A DNA stretch of 64,000 bases, from the NCBI GenBank assembly GCA_011800155.1, contig CM022377.1, positions 2,294,001 to 2,358,000 of the forward strand. Reading direction: 5' to 3'. This DNA comes from Flammulina velutipes (taxonomy: Eukaryota > Basidiomycota > Agaricomycetes > Agaricales > Physalacriaceae). Below are positions 31,290 through 42,392 of this stretch, piece after piece (the first letter of the stretch is position 1; every line of letters begins with the position of its first letter). Under the pieces are notes generated by a model. The model was not told where the DNA came from. It did no database searches and was given only the letters and a program-made list of their open reading frames with translations. Made by a program: the position numbers and the translations under genes.

Positions 31290-34131
31290 GTGCCAAAACT
31301 ACGCCAGGTAGTTGCGCTAGGACGCGAGATCCTTCCCACCGCGCAAAAACACGTACCAGATTGGCTCAGACCACGACTACGCCGATACCGAATTTCCCAC
31401 TTGGAAGATCAACACGAACCTACAAAAGACGCTGGACCCGACTCTGACCCCAAACATCACGATGGAGGCATACCAAACCACCTGATACGCCAAACTCTGA
31501 ACCCACCTCAAACTCGCGATTCACAACCCCCAAACACACTGCGTCCCCAGCAACAAGCAAACAGACGAACGCGGGTCCTCCCCCACTTTCCAACCCTGCT
31601 CCTCGCAGACCATTCTCATTCCCAGCGAACTACGGCGGAGATCCTACAGAGTACGTGACAATATTATTCTTACCACGATACCATTAACCTCTTCCCCAGC
31701 GAACCGTAGCTTCGAGCCCCAGTCTAGACCTACCTGTAACACAAACATCCCCGCCCGCCTTGACGGTTGGCTCCCCCGGGACGAATCCATGCTGCACCCC
31801 GTATCATCGCTCATAGCTTCAACTTCGGTGCTCAAGAACGTCGGCATTACGAAAACTCTTGAACGGCGCCTCCAACCTCTCGCCAATTACACCTCACGTT
31901 CGCTCTTGGGTAGTCGGTATCTTTGCCCAGGGGAAGGATACCTTCGTCAAGGAGGAGATCCAGTGGGGAACCTATCCTGCGACTCACGGATTCCGTCGCT
32001 TCATCAGCAACCACACCCCCGGAGAAGACTTTCAACGCTACGCTGGATCCAGAGCATGTTCGTATTGTTTCCCAGTCCTTCTCATGCTCTTTCTCATCTT
32101 TCTTTAGCACCACTGCAAACGCTATGTCTTGCGAATTCGGATTCATCATCCTACCATCGTCTTCTGAGCTCCCTGAACACCGACTCCATGCTGGACGTAT
32201 ATTTGCACGCTTGCGCAGCGCTCTAAATTCTTCATCCAGCGGAAGAGCAACGCGGGATATCGTTGCACGGCCCCGACAGACTCATAGACAATTGTATCCC
32301 AGCTTGGTGAGTCTCTCGTCCATACCCCTTTGCGCTGCTAATGAAACTGCCAGATCACTTGTTCCCAGGTCCAGGACGACGAAGTGCGCACTCCGAGCAT
32401 CTTCTCGATCGTCTCTTCTCCGACTCTTCCCAACCGTGTTCATGACGAAGAAGCAGCCGGATCATGAACAAACGCAGTGGAAGGAGGTAAACCGGAAGGA
32501 TGGTGGGAAGGTCAAGCGCGACTTTAATCGCTCCAGCAGTCCTTACGTCTCGACGTCGTCCAGTTGTCGTTCCCATCTCTTCTATGACGACACACAACCT
32601 TATCCTGGACCTCTCCGCGGTGAAAGGCAAGACGTCGGATTTCATCCTAGCAGAACAACAAGCTCTCAAGATGATGAGAGAGAGTCGGAGCCCGGAGAGT
32701 CTATCACCATCCAAGCACGACGACGACGCTCTCACCCAATATGCCGCAATGACTCTAGGAGAGGGAGGATTGGTCCCTGGATGACAGCGACTATGATCGC
32801 GTTTTCGGGTACAATGCGGAGGAGAGGGAGAATGAGAAGGCGGCAACGGCAAAGTGTCTTCACAACGGTACCAAGACGCCAAGACGCTCCCCACAGCGTT
32901 CTACACGGAAAGCCCTCTTTCAGAGGCTTACTTCCTCCCCCTTTCCACCACTATCGCCTTCCTCCGGTCTGGTACCCTTCCCCATGAGACTGTGAGACGA
33001 TGACAAGAAGCGCCAACGAGTACAGGTGCCTACGCCTCCATTGTAGTGTCGCATTCGCTCACGGACGTCGCATCTAGGAACTCGACACTGGCAAAGACAG
33101 ACGATTCTGCGGACTGGTCTCCTTTCCGTTCTGCTCGTCGTCTACGGGTACGACAGCCAGGAGTCTGCGGGTACGAAGGACCCGCCAACGGCGACGGATA
33201 TGATCTTTCAGCGAAACGATAGGGTGAATTACAGTTGATTCTTCCAGTGAATCGATGCCTGACGTTCTTACTAGCTTTCAGGCCCGTGTGGGCAGCACCG
33301 TCTAACAGCTCTTCCGTCTTACGGCCGTCTCCTCCTTATAGTGACTCCCTTCGTTGTCCGCAACATCCCTGGCGATATCATCCCCGCACGCATAATGCCG
33401 CTCGAGTGAAGGATGACTTTGGAACCACCATCTTTCTCCAGCCGAGCAAGAGCAAGTCCAGCAGAATACAACTGTCGACCGCCTGTCATTTTCTGCCACG
33501 AAAGAAAGCTACGTGCATCGACCCCGTTGCATCCCCTGTCCAATCCACTCAATTGAATATCCGGAGAGCTCAACCACCTTCACGTCCGTTATGACAATGA
33601 CAATGACCCTACCCTTACCTCAGCCAAAACCATGCTCTCGTCCTCTCCACACTCACTCACGACGAATTGCATCCTTCGAGGTCCATGGGCAAACCAACAC
33701 CCTCAAACGCAACATCTTTCGCGGCGAATCGTGCTCCTCTACCGTTTCGACACAGAACTCGGATGGTCAGGACTCTGATAACTACCAGCTCGATCATTTC
33801 GCAGGCGATGTCGCCATACTCCAGCACCCCCATGTTCGTACGCCTCCCAGTCGAGCGATCGTCGACGCCTGGATGAAGACTACATACCCCGTCCTCCAGG
33901 TCTGCATACAACATAAATCGATTCCCTGCGATCCAAGGGCTTCGCAAGCGAACAGCATCCCCCTCCCATGCTCTCCAAATCTTAGAGCTCTCAAACGTCG
34001 TCTTCCAAACCAGCACTCAAACCATTCCCAGCCCGCTCGTCCTAGAGCAGCTCCAATCTCGCACGAACCCATGTGGCTTCACTCCGCACCCGCTTTGAGG
34101 CAACTTTCTCTCACTCACGGCTCGGATGGGG
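31290..34131 (+). pseudogene. Decayed unknown gene(s), R2 copy 1
   Basis: This segment shares blocks with 56760-58270 on the same strand. They are: CTCCGAGCATCTTCTC near 32393, GAGGTAAACCGGAAGGATGG near 32485, a frame with DLSAVKGKTSDFILAEQQA near 32609, CTACCGTTTCGACACAGAAC near 33737, and a frame with YQLDHFAGDVAILQHPH near 33783. In copy 2 the last two are in one frame, while here they are separated by a shift. GTGAATTACAGTTGATTC near 33222 links to the tandem units at 2271 and 3189, and 33003-33130 resembles 61030-61200. I recognise no domain. It is probably a composite of broken genes. Confidence 0.45.
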
Positions 34132-34250
34132 AGACGCTGATCAGTCCCTTCTAACACCTTTCGCCTCCTGCACTGTCGACGTTCCCGTTACCATGTCCTG
34201 ATTTCGGGCGCTTACCCGTATGGCGGGTGCATCCGGGAGCGGCTGGGCAG
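34132..34250 (+). repeat. ~120-bp near-identical repeat, copy 2
   Basis: Same segment as 26736-26862 and in the same orientation, although the neighbouring caspase-like genes are in opposite orientations. It is therefore not part of the caspase duplication. Confidence 0.7.
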
Positions 34251-34898
34251 TGTCAATGTTCGCTCCTTGAAGCGTGCGATTATCGAGCAACGTTTAGGAG
34301 CTTTGGCATGGTGTCAGGCGATGGAGATGGATGGGCCGCGGGGGTCAGAGGAAATGGAACGAGCAATTTTGCAGCCAAAAGGATACTGGGTGCGATATGG
34401 AAGAGGGACAATGGAACCGGGGTGTTCATCGTGGTCCTACCGTAACGTTACCACCTTGCGTATATGAGGAACCTTCTCATGCGAGAGGCGTAGGAATTGC
34501 TTTCTTTGTTTTGTTACATCGAGGATATGATGAGGGAACTACTTACCTCTCTGGGGCAGCTTTGTTCATCAACCTTTCCCCGGACCCAGTGGCACGTATA
34601 TCTTCGTGGGCGTTCATTTGCCTACGGCTGTAGGCCAAGACGTCGGGTTTCATTAGAAAACTAAGCTCTACGCCTCAGATGTTCTGGCAGTTGATGGATA
34701 GACTCATACTGTCCTCCATCGTTTGCTGACGGATGCGCCTCTACTGACAGACGTCGGAGGAGAGGATTCCTAACCTGCACCCGAGGTATCAACGGTTGGG
34801 ATAGAGGAAACAATGGGACATGGATAGTAGGGATAGGATACAATCTAGTTAGGTCCTGATATAAAAGCAAAATAAGCAACAAAGAGTAAGATACATAT
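34251..34898. other. Intergenic, no gene seen
   Basis: Only short frames. GTAGGAATTGCTTTCTTTG at 34489 recurs in similar form at 26050 and 38935, which ties it to the dispersed families. The right part is the 3' flank of the caspase-like gene that ends at 34899. Confidence 0.45.
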
Positions 34899-37151
34899 CT
34901 ATTCCCTACGCATGATAATGGGAATATCCAACGTGAACCAACAACAATCGATTGTTTTAGGCACGGGTATATGATGTGTATAGCCGAATGGAGACCCCTG
35001 CGCCACTTCGTGGTAGTCGACGTATTCAGTTGATAGAAAGAGCTTCACGTGTCCGACATCAAGGGATTGGCCATCTGGGACAAAATATGAACTTGCTGGG
35101 GTACCGCTCGTGCCATAGCCAACGGTGAGGATATCGCCGGGTGGAAGGCAAGGAACACTACCGGGAAATGGTGGTTCGTAATATGTGGCTACGTGATAAA
35201 TGTGAGCGACAGCTCTGTAAGATTCATAGAATAGAATGCTCACTAATACTGAGATCACTCATGTCGAAATAGAAGATGGATACGAAAAGGGGCGTCGAAG
35301 TGGTGTTTGTGATTCGAAAGCCATACATTTCACGCGAAGGGTTGATAACCGTCATCTTGCCGTCCTCGATGAGGTTACAACCTCGTGGAACTTTCATCAG
35401 ATGCAGGAAGTTTAGCTGAACGCTGACTCTGATGAGCTCGAAGCACTCAACCTCCACTTTGTTCGCAGCGGCAATCCGATGACTTAGAGTTGGTTTGAGA
35501 TGCAAGTACCCAAGGAAATGAATGATGCCGCAGAGGATTATTCTCATGATCATTTCGTCCATCATAGGTATCAGTTTGTCGTGGATCTTGTGGAATCCCT
35601 CAGCGACGCAGGCCTGATCTATCAGTTCGAAGCACGGAGTCCCTCTGTTCGAGGTTGAGATAACCAGGTCAGAGCTCTCCCGCTTATCGACAAGGATAAG
35701 GGATAACTTCCACGCCGACGTCTCGTTCTCGAATAGACGTAAGAAATCAGCATCTATCTTGTGTCCGGGGTGCAAGAAGACACGAAGTGACCTGACGGGG
35801 GTCCAGAGAACGAAAGCACCGGTTGAGGGCATTTGGAAGTCCGGAGCGCGAATGAAGGATTGGATTGATTGAACCTCCTCGACGACGACTTGACCGAGCT
35901 CGTCCTTGCTGGGGGATGCGTCATAGACGGTTAATTTGGTGCCGACAGTGATTCCGTGCGTATGGCCAGCATGGAGGATGTACCGGCTAGTACTGGTGTT
36001 GTAGGTCAAGTCAATCGGGCTCGGTTGTGAACCAGCAAGATAGTCTTGCAGGAAGACACGGTATTTATTGAGTCCTTCACATTGCGGAATCTGACTATGG
36101 AACGGATGTGTAAGCGACGAGAGTAACATATGGATGATATTCACGTACCGAGGAAGCGAAGGAAGATTGAGGATGATATCCACGTAAGTTATTTGCGCCA
36201 GGTCATGCCAGGATCGGAGCAGTTCTGTTAAGTGCGAGGTAAACACCCCTCTCATGAGTCCCGCCTTGTTGGCACTCTCGTGGGCATGTTGTGATGGCGA
36301 GGCGGCGGCTAGGAGAGTATGAGATGTGAGGCCTGTGTTTTCCTCGTCGTCGGGGGTTTGTGATCGTGGATGACGGACGTATGCGTTGTGGCTCTGTCTG
36401 GTACCTTCGGGAAGGTCGATTCCTCGGGGGGATACAGACGAGGTCGCAAAGTCACGGGTACCACGTGCGGAATGGGAGCAATCCAGTATGACGGTCTGTT
36501 TAAAACGTCGTTGGGACTAAGTAAAGCGTAAGGTGCACTGGAGACTCACAATATTGTCTCCTTTCGCGTCAGCGATCTTCTTCAATCGCTGACCGAGATC
36601 GATATCCCGCAATCCGTTCTTCAGTGCATTGGCCGGCATATCGTTGCACCTTTCCCCGTATTCGGGTTGCTTAGCGCCGGGGGACACTTTAGTCAGGTCG
36701 ATACTAAAGTCGTGTGGCGCCAGCAGGTGCACCTTCTTCCTGCCGAACTTCATACCCCCGGGCGGCCAGACTTCGGTGCCATGCCCAGCATAAAAGAAGA
36801 CGATCGCATCGCCTTTGGTAATACGAACATCGTTCGCAAGACCTTCGAGGGCTTCAGTGATTCCAGCGAACGTGGCGCCCTCGTCACGCAACTGGGTGAT
36901 ATTGGAATCGGGAACGTGGAGAGTGGTGCGGAGAAAGTCGGTTACATCGTCGACATCGTTATTGCATCCCGATAGGTTCTTGACTATGTTGTCATCGCAA
37001 TGCAGGTACTTGTCGATTCCGATAAGTAGGGCAAAGATCTGGCGTGGGCTGTAGGGAGGATTGGTTAGACTCTTCGAGTAATTGATGGTGTGTTGTACCT
37101 CGCGTTTTTCCATTCGCCTGCCTCGTTAATGGTCTTGTCTGGGGGTTGCAT
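34899..37151 (-). CDS. Full-length caspase-like paralogue with Cys-to-Ser in the active site (679 aa)
   Basis: Exons, read leftwards: 37151-37099, 37048-36550, 36495-36149, 36094-35244 and 35188-34899. The five exons and their phases are the same as in 27614-29952, and they close to 679 codons without a stop. The p20 region is almost identical to that copy and keeps FYAGHG, but the LDCCHSGSG motif reads LDCSHSARG. The residue aligned with the catalytic Cys is therefore Ser and the following Gly is Ala. Proteolysis is expected to be lost while the fold and the C-terminal extension (VPDGQSLDVGHVKLFLS, CWFTLDIPIIMRRE) are kept. This pattern would suit a pseudoprotease acting as regulator or decoy. 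Simple drift after duplication is the alternative. Confidence 0.85.
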
Positions 37152-37673
37152 TGGGATCGATGATATTGATGGCGGGCGACCGACTGCTTTGCTTCACGCT
37201 CTGGGTTCGTATTTCCTGCGGGCAATAGTTAGAACGACAGAGAAAAATATACCATGAAGCACAAAGACCACATACCCTTTGGATGATTAAACGGAGACCA
37301 AGGTTCGAGAGAGTGAAGGAAGGGAACGTATTTTTTCACAGATGCGGCTCGAAGTTGTCGTAAGCGATATAGAACCTGAGCAATAGAGTTCGAGCATCGA
37401 TGGTTGATGAGATTGAAGCTTGATAACAGCTTCTTGATGGCCAAGGAATACGCGCAGACTCAAGAGATCAACGATGCCATTCAGAGCAGTCATTTGTCCA
37501 GCGGTAGTTAATCGCATCCGCCTTGAAGCCGACTGCACAAGGAGGACCACAGGAGGAGCATTTGGAGGAAGCAGAACAAGGCAGAAGAACAACAATTTCA
37601 CGGGCCGTAAAGCCGGATGTCAACAGCGTCAACGTGATGTAAGTTATGATTGTTTTAATTCGCTACTTCCACC
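37152..37673. other. Shared region between divergent genes
   Basis: Lies between the starts of the caspase-like gene (minus) and the gene at 37674 (plus), so it probably holds both promoters. Its minus strand up to 37444 is homologous to 27283-27613, including an intron-like tract ending CGCAG. A minus frame reading GHQEAVIKLQSHQPS aligns with HVHQEAVISSNLIN in the other copy, hinting at an older coding exon. Confidence 0.45.
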
Positions 37674-38638
37674 ATGCCCACCAAAGTTTCCATCGAAGAT
37701 GTATCTACTATCCAAGACTCACTGGAGTCACCTCTCGAATCCTACGCTTTCATCAACGAGAATGATCCGGTGAGTTACTTTGCAATGAAAGCCCACACGC
37801 CACAATTAAAATAGACTTCAGCTGGACATGCTAGAGTTCAGCATCGGGATTGAGCGAGGAGGAATCACCAGATATTCTGAATCTCCCCTGCTCAAGATAA
37901 ATTGTCAGTGATCTTTTTGTCCACCGCACCCAAGCGCGTCCTCACTCCTTCACAGTGCGAAAAGATATGATCCCTCTGTTGCAAAAACATGAATGGGCGC
38001 TTGTGCCCTCGGACGCGATCCTCCGTCGCGTCAAGGAGCTATTCTTTTTGAACCACGAGAATGCTCCTTGTCATCGCCTCAGCTTTCTTGATGTGAGTTC
38101 CGTCACTGACTATCAGTCCCAAGGACTTACATTCCCCCAGGTCATTCCATTCCAAGAAGAGTACGAATATCGCCTCTTCTGCCTAAACGTCAAGGAAACG
38201 CCTCCGTTGTACATTCAAGGCAAGCGCTACGAATATCCATTCAACAAGCTTCCTCCTGTTCGGGCTACCCTTCACCCTTGCTTTACCATTCCATCCGCCA
38301 TCAACTTCTATGAACGCAACTTCGACGTCTTGGACACTTCGAGTAGGGTGGACAGGACGGAGGCGCTGTGCCAGGAGATCAGCCTTGGGCTTAACCGGCA
38401 TCTTTTTCTGTCGTGGGTGAGGAGTGTGAGCACTAAAGTGCTAGGTCGACCGGTGCCCTCAGCTAGGCGTGACCTGCCCGACTCGAAGCCGATCGTATAT
38501 TCCAAGGTATACAAGGGGTTTGGGCAGAAACAGGCGAAGAAGGCCGGGAAGAGGAAGAGGAAACTCTCGGATTCGACCACGACCTCTCCTGAAGATGATG
38601 CACCACCACCCAAACGGAGAAGCCCGCGCGTCACATAG
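37674..38638 (+). CDS. Uncharacterised protein with basic C-terminus (four exons, 270 aa)
   Basis: Exons 37674-37769, 37822-37903, 37956-38092 and 38141-38638. Start context is CCACCATGCCC. The last intron (48 nt, GTGAGT to CCCCAG) is a multiple of three, so a retained-intron reading is also open; intron size and sites favour splicing. The protein has an acidic N-terminus, a middle part with LLQKHEWALVPSDAILRRV and YEYPFNKLPPVRATLHP, and a basic tail (KKAGKRKRK, PPPKRRSPR) that looks like a nuclear localisation signal. No family recognised and no second copy in the window, so it may be an ordinary host gene or a domesticated one. Confidence 0.6.
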
Positions 38639-38857
38639 CTGCGTTTTCTTTTCTGACATATTCTATTTTTTTCGCTGTCACCACTGCTTTGTTTTCCTTG
38701 TTGTACGCTATTGTAATCACCCTACTCACATGCCGCAAATATTATAATCATATCCCGTATGTGTCTGTGATGATTGAAGACATAACTCCTCTCAAAGACA
38801 TATAAAGCTCACCTTAGGTCGTCCTTCAGTATGCAGCGGTTTCATCGTTGGCTGGGC

Positions 38858-40200
38858 CACGTGTCCGCGAGGATGACTAATATTTGACCCTTGCCTCTTA
38901 CCCGGACCGCCATGTCGATGTCGACGTCGAGCATAGGAATTGCTTTCTCTGGTGGCCCTTGAGTCGCTTGAATCAACAAATCTAGCCCATGCGTAGGCCT
39001 ACCACAGATTCATACTTATCTGTACTCAACCTCCTCCGTAGCTTCGTACGCGCACCGAGGACCATAGGGATTGAAGTACAGGACCCGAGCTCTCGACCAG
39101 TTCCTGCTATGTTTGTTTAATTTTTCCTGGATCTCATGGAGCGCTTATCCTCGCGATCTTCTCTTCACCTATGACCCCGAGCAGCGACTGTAGTGCTTCG
39201 GGAAGCCCCGTGAGATATTCTTACTGGGTGACGGCTTCCGTAGATGAAGCGCACAGTCTTTCTTCGGTAAGTCTTTCCTCATATGCACGCGCAGCAATAC
39301 CTCTAACCGTCTCACGTAGATTCGATCACATTGTCCTTACGGCGTCAAGGGTACGATCCGGAAAATGGGATCGTCTACCAGTGGCGACAGTCCGACCGTA
39401 ATCTTCCAGAGTGGCGGGAGTGACACCAAGACGAACGCTGCTGTGTCGCCATTCATGCTCGACCCATTTGTCTTGCTGTTTCTTCTTGACGCTGTAGTTT
39501 TCGAAGCCTCGTTCACGATAGAGCGCCAATGTCGTACATCTTCGTCAATGTCTAGTCTATTCATCATTACGAGCGCTACTGAACTTCACATCTTCCTTTC
39601 GTACCCATCGACATCGTCCCGAATGATGAATGCGTGTGGCAATGGCTGGTAATCCATGACATTCGGTGTATCTGGGAGATTTGTGGAGGTACAGTGTACA
39701 TCTTCCAAGATGTACGTCACTGAATCCGCCGTCGGCGTCTGGGGACAATCGTATTTCAGTCTCATCGGCTTGTTCTACGCTGTTGATGGAAGACTGCCAA
39801 ACCGCCTTCATCGAGACGGGGCATGTCATCCTGAAGTCCTATGCCTATCCGTCAATACCACCTGCTTGTCATACACTCATCTGAGGAGGCCCGGCGGGGT
39901 TGGACATAGGCGCCGTCCATCACCATCAACATCGCTATTTCCTCAAACGACACCGCCGATTCCATCATGAGTTTCTTGACCACGCCCAAAGGCCAAACCG
40001 ACTTCATCTTGCCCGAGATCGGTGAGTGACTCCGAATATTGTGTACAAGTATATTTACTCCTCTACAGACACGTTCATGACTACCGGCAGGGCTACCGAT
40101 GAGAACCTCCAGCCTCTATTCGACGAGCTCACTGACGCTTTCGTCCAATAGTCCATAGGGCCTAAGAAACTGGATAGCTAGACCTCAACTTAACGTCTCC
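38858..40200 (+). repeat. R1-family copy, rearranged
   Basis: The head is CACGTGTCCGCGAGGATGAC at 38858. From about 39230 it parallels 43390 onward: CACAGTCTTTCTTCGGTRAGTC with an intron-like tract, GGGATCGTCTACCAGTGGCGACA at 39369 and 43509, then ACCRACGCGAACGCTGCT-type and CGACCCATT sequence. No frame is maintained between the two copies, so neither looks like a working gene. Confidence 0.5.
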
Positions 40201-40312
40201 TTCTTTTCTTCTTGGCGACTTGGTAAGTTGTATAAGAAGACACGATGAATTCCGTGACCTTCGCAATCAGGGGTTTGGCTGCAATGACAATGGTTGGTAA
40301 ATAAACACAATC

Positions 40313-41301
40313 CTAAAGTGCGAAATAAACTTGCCTGCCAAGCAATGGAAGGCACCGGATAATATCTGAGGAGGTCATCTGTGTCAAGTCCATAGACCTG
40401 AGCAAAGTCGTCAGCGCAGATGTAAAGGCTCCTCGGCCATTTTTCTCTTGAGCAGATTGATTTTCGCCACAGGCGACCAGAAAAGTGAGGTAATTTGCTG
40501 TTGGACTTTCAGAATCATGGGGCATTGGGATGACGACGTGATCATCCCCAAGCCTCAAGGGTTCGACTTCCAGCTTGGCACCCTCGCGAAGGTTGACGCC
40601 ACGGATGCCAGAGGTTCTTTCCTTGCCCTCCACTTTCCCGTCGGCTGGATCAGATCCGGAGTTGCAACAATCACATATCAATGTCTGTCATAAATTATAT
40701 TTAAAGTGTCGTTGCACAGGCAGGTCACTCACTATATTGGTTCCCTTCTTCTTGACTATCTCTTCCAGGAGTTGTCCAACTGCGAAGTCCGGCAAGGCAT
40801 TTTTTATGGCTGCATTACTCTCAGTGCCGAATTCAAAATCGTGTGGCAACAAGATTTGGGTCATCCCAATATGTGGTAGGGGGTGTAGGGCCCTACTGCC
40901 GTGACCAGCATAGAATATGACAAGGATGGCGCCTTTGGGAATGCGAGAATCATGGACGAGAGACTTTAAGAAGGTGGTAATCGTCTCGAGGGTAGCCTTT
41001 TCGTCACAGAGAAGGGTGATGTTGTCAGGAGGAACGTGAAGGGTTTTGGTGAGGAAGTCGAAAACATCATAAGCATCCGCAACACATCCATATAGATTCG
41101 GGATCCAGGGGCTGTTGTACTTGTTAATTCCGATAATGAGGGCAAAAATTGGAGTTGTGATGCTATAGAGTTGTTAACTTGTGCGTAGAAGTAGTGGGCG
41201 GGGTAATGATGGCTGCCATACTCAGTTCCGACGACATTATTTATAGCAGGTTGAAAGCTGTCGAGAAGCTCGGGTGACGCTACGTCGATGTCTGTAGGCA
41301 T
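40313..41301 (-). CDS. Truncated caspase-like paralogue (catalytic region only, 293 aa)
   Basis: Exons, read leftwards: 41301-41222, 41162-40733 and 40684-40313. The phase-2 first intron and the intron before the Cys motif match the other two copies. Contains IFALIIGINKY, LYGCVADAYDVFDFL, FYAGHG and ICDCCNSGSD. The Cys is kept but the usual HSG is NSG. The frame ends in VYFAL just after the point where the other copies have their third intron, so the whole C-terminal extension is missing. It is much more diverged than the other two are from each other. It may be a functional short caspase or a 3'-truncated remnant that happens to end in frame. The ATG at 41301 is the best start but not certain. 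Confidence 0.65.
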
Positions 41302-41779
41302 GGACCAGGACCGTGTGGCAGTAGCTTGTAAAAGAAGCGAGATAATCCGAGATGGTTGGGTTTGGGTGGATTCGTCGTGCTACGGCGCGTAGATAGTCTC
41401 GCAACTTATATGAGGACGAGGGTGGATGATTCATAGTTCCGATGCTGTGCCGCTACGGAGGCGATGTAAGAGCAGTGCGTTACGGCAGATACATTAATTA
41501 TCGGCACAAACCTGCGTCCGAGTTTTCACATGACACCAAGCCGTATGAATGGAAGGAAAGAGCGAAGCGATAAACTGTATTGAATTCGGCCTTTTGATGG
41601 AACCGGTATCTACTCAGGGTGAAGAAGGAACAAGTTTGAATGGAAAAGAAGACCAGAAATGCGCGCAGACAAATCCAGATTCGGAGGTAGCCCTATTTCA
41701 TACGAGAGTTGCTCAGTTCGATGGCAGATCCGACAGCAGCGGCCAGTCGTAAGGATAATTTCAATAAGCCTTGCTGTGA
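41302..41779. other. Intergenic, no gene seen
   Basis: Upstream side of the short caspase-like gene. Frames are short and overlap on both strands. No repeat or RNA gene recognised. Confidence 0.45.
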
Positions 41780-41980
41780 GACGTACCCAGCTTACTGTTC
41801 TGAGATCAATACACGAGAGTATGGGTCTCCTTGTGTATTCCTTCAATAGGACGATAGTTAGTGGAGGCAAGATTCAAGCTGTCAGTGACGTAATAAAATC
41901 CTAATCTGGTCGAAATTGATCTGACTCTTCCTGGACGATCGAAAGTGGTTTCATTTCTAGCCACTGTAAGCAGCATTATA
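41780..41980 (+). pseudogene. Relic of the DUF4470-type gene tail
   Basis: GGGTCTCCTTGTGTATTCC near 41823 and GACGTAATAAAATCC...GTCGAAATTGATC near 41886-41920 parallel 23225-23315 and 50897 plus 52889-52920. Only fragments remain. It directly precedes, head-on, a fragment of the secreted-protein gene, so this is a third copy of the two-gene unit. Confidence 0.5.
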
Positions 41981-41989
41981 TGGAGGAAA

Positions 41990-42279
41990 TCATGGCAGCT
42001 TCGACATATTGGGCATATTCTCCTCCTTGAAATTGACTCCGTCCTTTCCAACCAGCTTTTCTAGTGCTTCCTTCAACGCCTTCGCATTTTCCAGGTCAAG
42101 CTTCTTGAGTTCTGTGAGAACGTAGTCTAGCAGCTCTTTGTCTTGGGTGATCTTCAGCACTGCGTCAGCAAGCAACTTTGCCACGGGGTTATACTGCCTT
42201 GAGGTGCTCGTAGGCAACAAAGGTGTGATGACTTGGCGTAGTCGGGACCTTTGCTTGTTGTATCCTTTCCCATGAATTT
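41990..42279 (-). pseudogene. Last-exon fragment of the secreted DHRLEIQ-protein family
   Basis: Starts KFMGKDTTSKGPDYAKS, like the last exon of 53001-54415, then loses frame within AYVAYEHLKA-type sequence. It resumes with RQYNPVAKLLADAVLKI and LLDYVLTELKKLDLENAKALKEALEK, ending NMSKLP. No upstream exons are present. Presumed non-functional. Confidence 0.7.
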
Positions 42280-42392
42280 ATATAGGGAAGGGAGCAGGTT
42301 ATATTACTGAGTATGATCCTGGGAAGTAGACTTGATGAATGCAAGGTAAAGGACCATATCCGAACACCGTGTAGTCGTGATGGCTCGCGAGC

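Noticed and set aside
32355..32894. 179-codon minus-strand frame
   Set aside because: It is antisense to an R2 segment whose conserved peptide blocks are on the plus strand.
37674..38638. Functional partnership of the 270-aa gene with the adjacent caspase-like gene
   Set aside because: They only share an intergenic region. The other caspase copies have no such neighbour, so linkage is not evidence of joint function.
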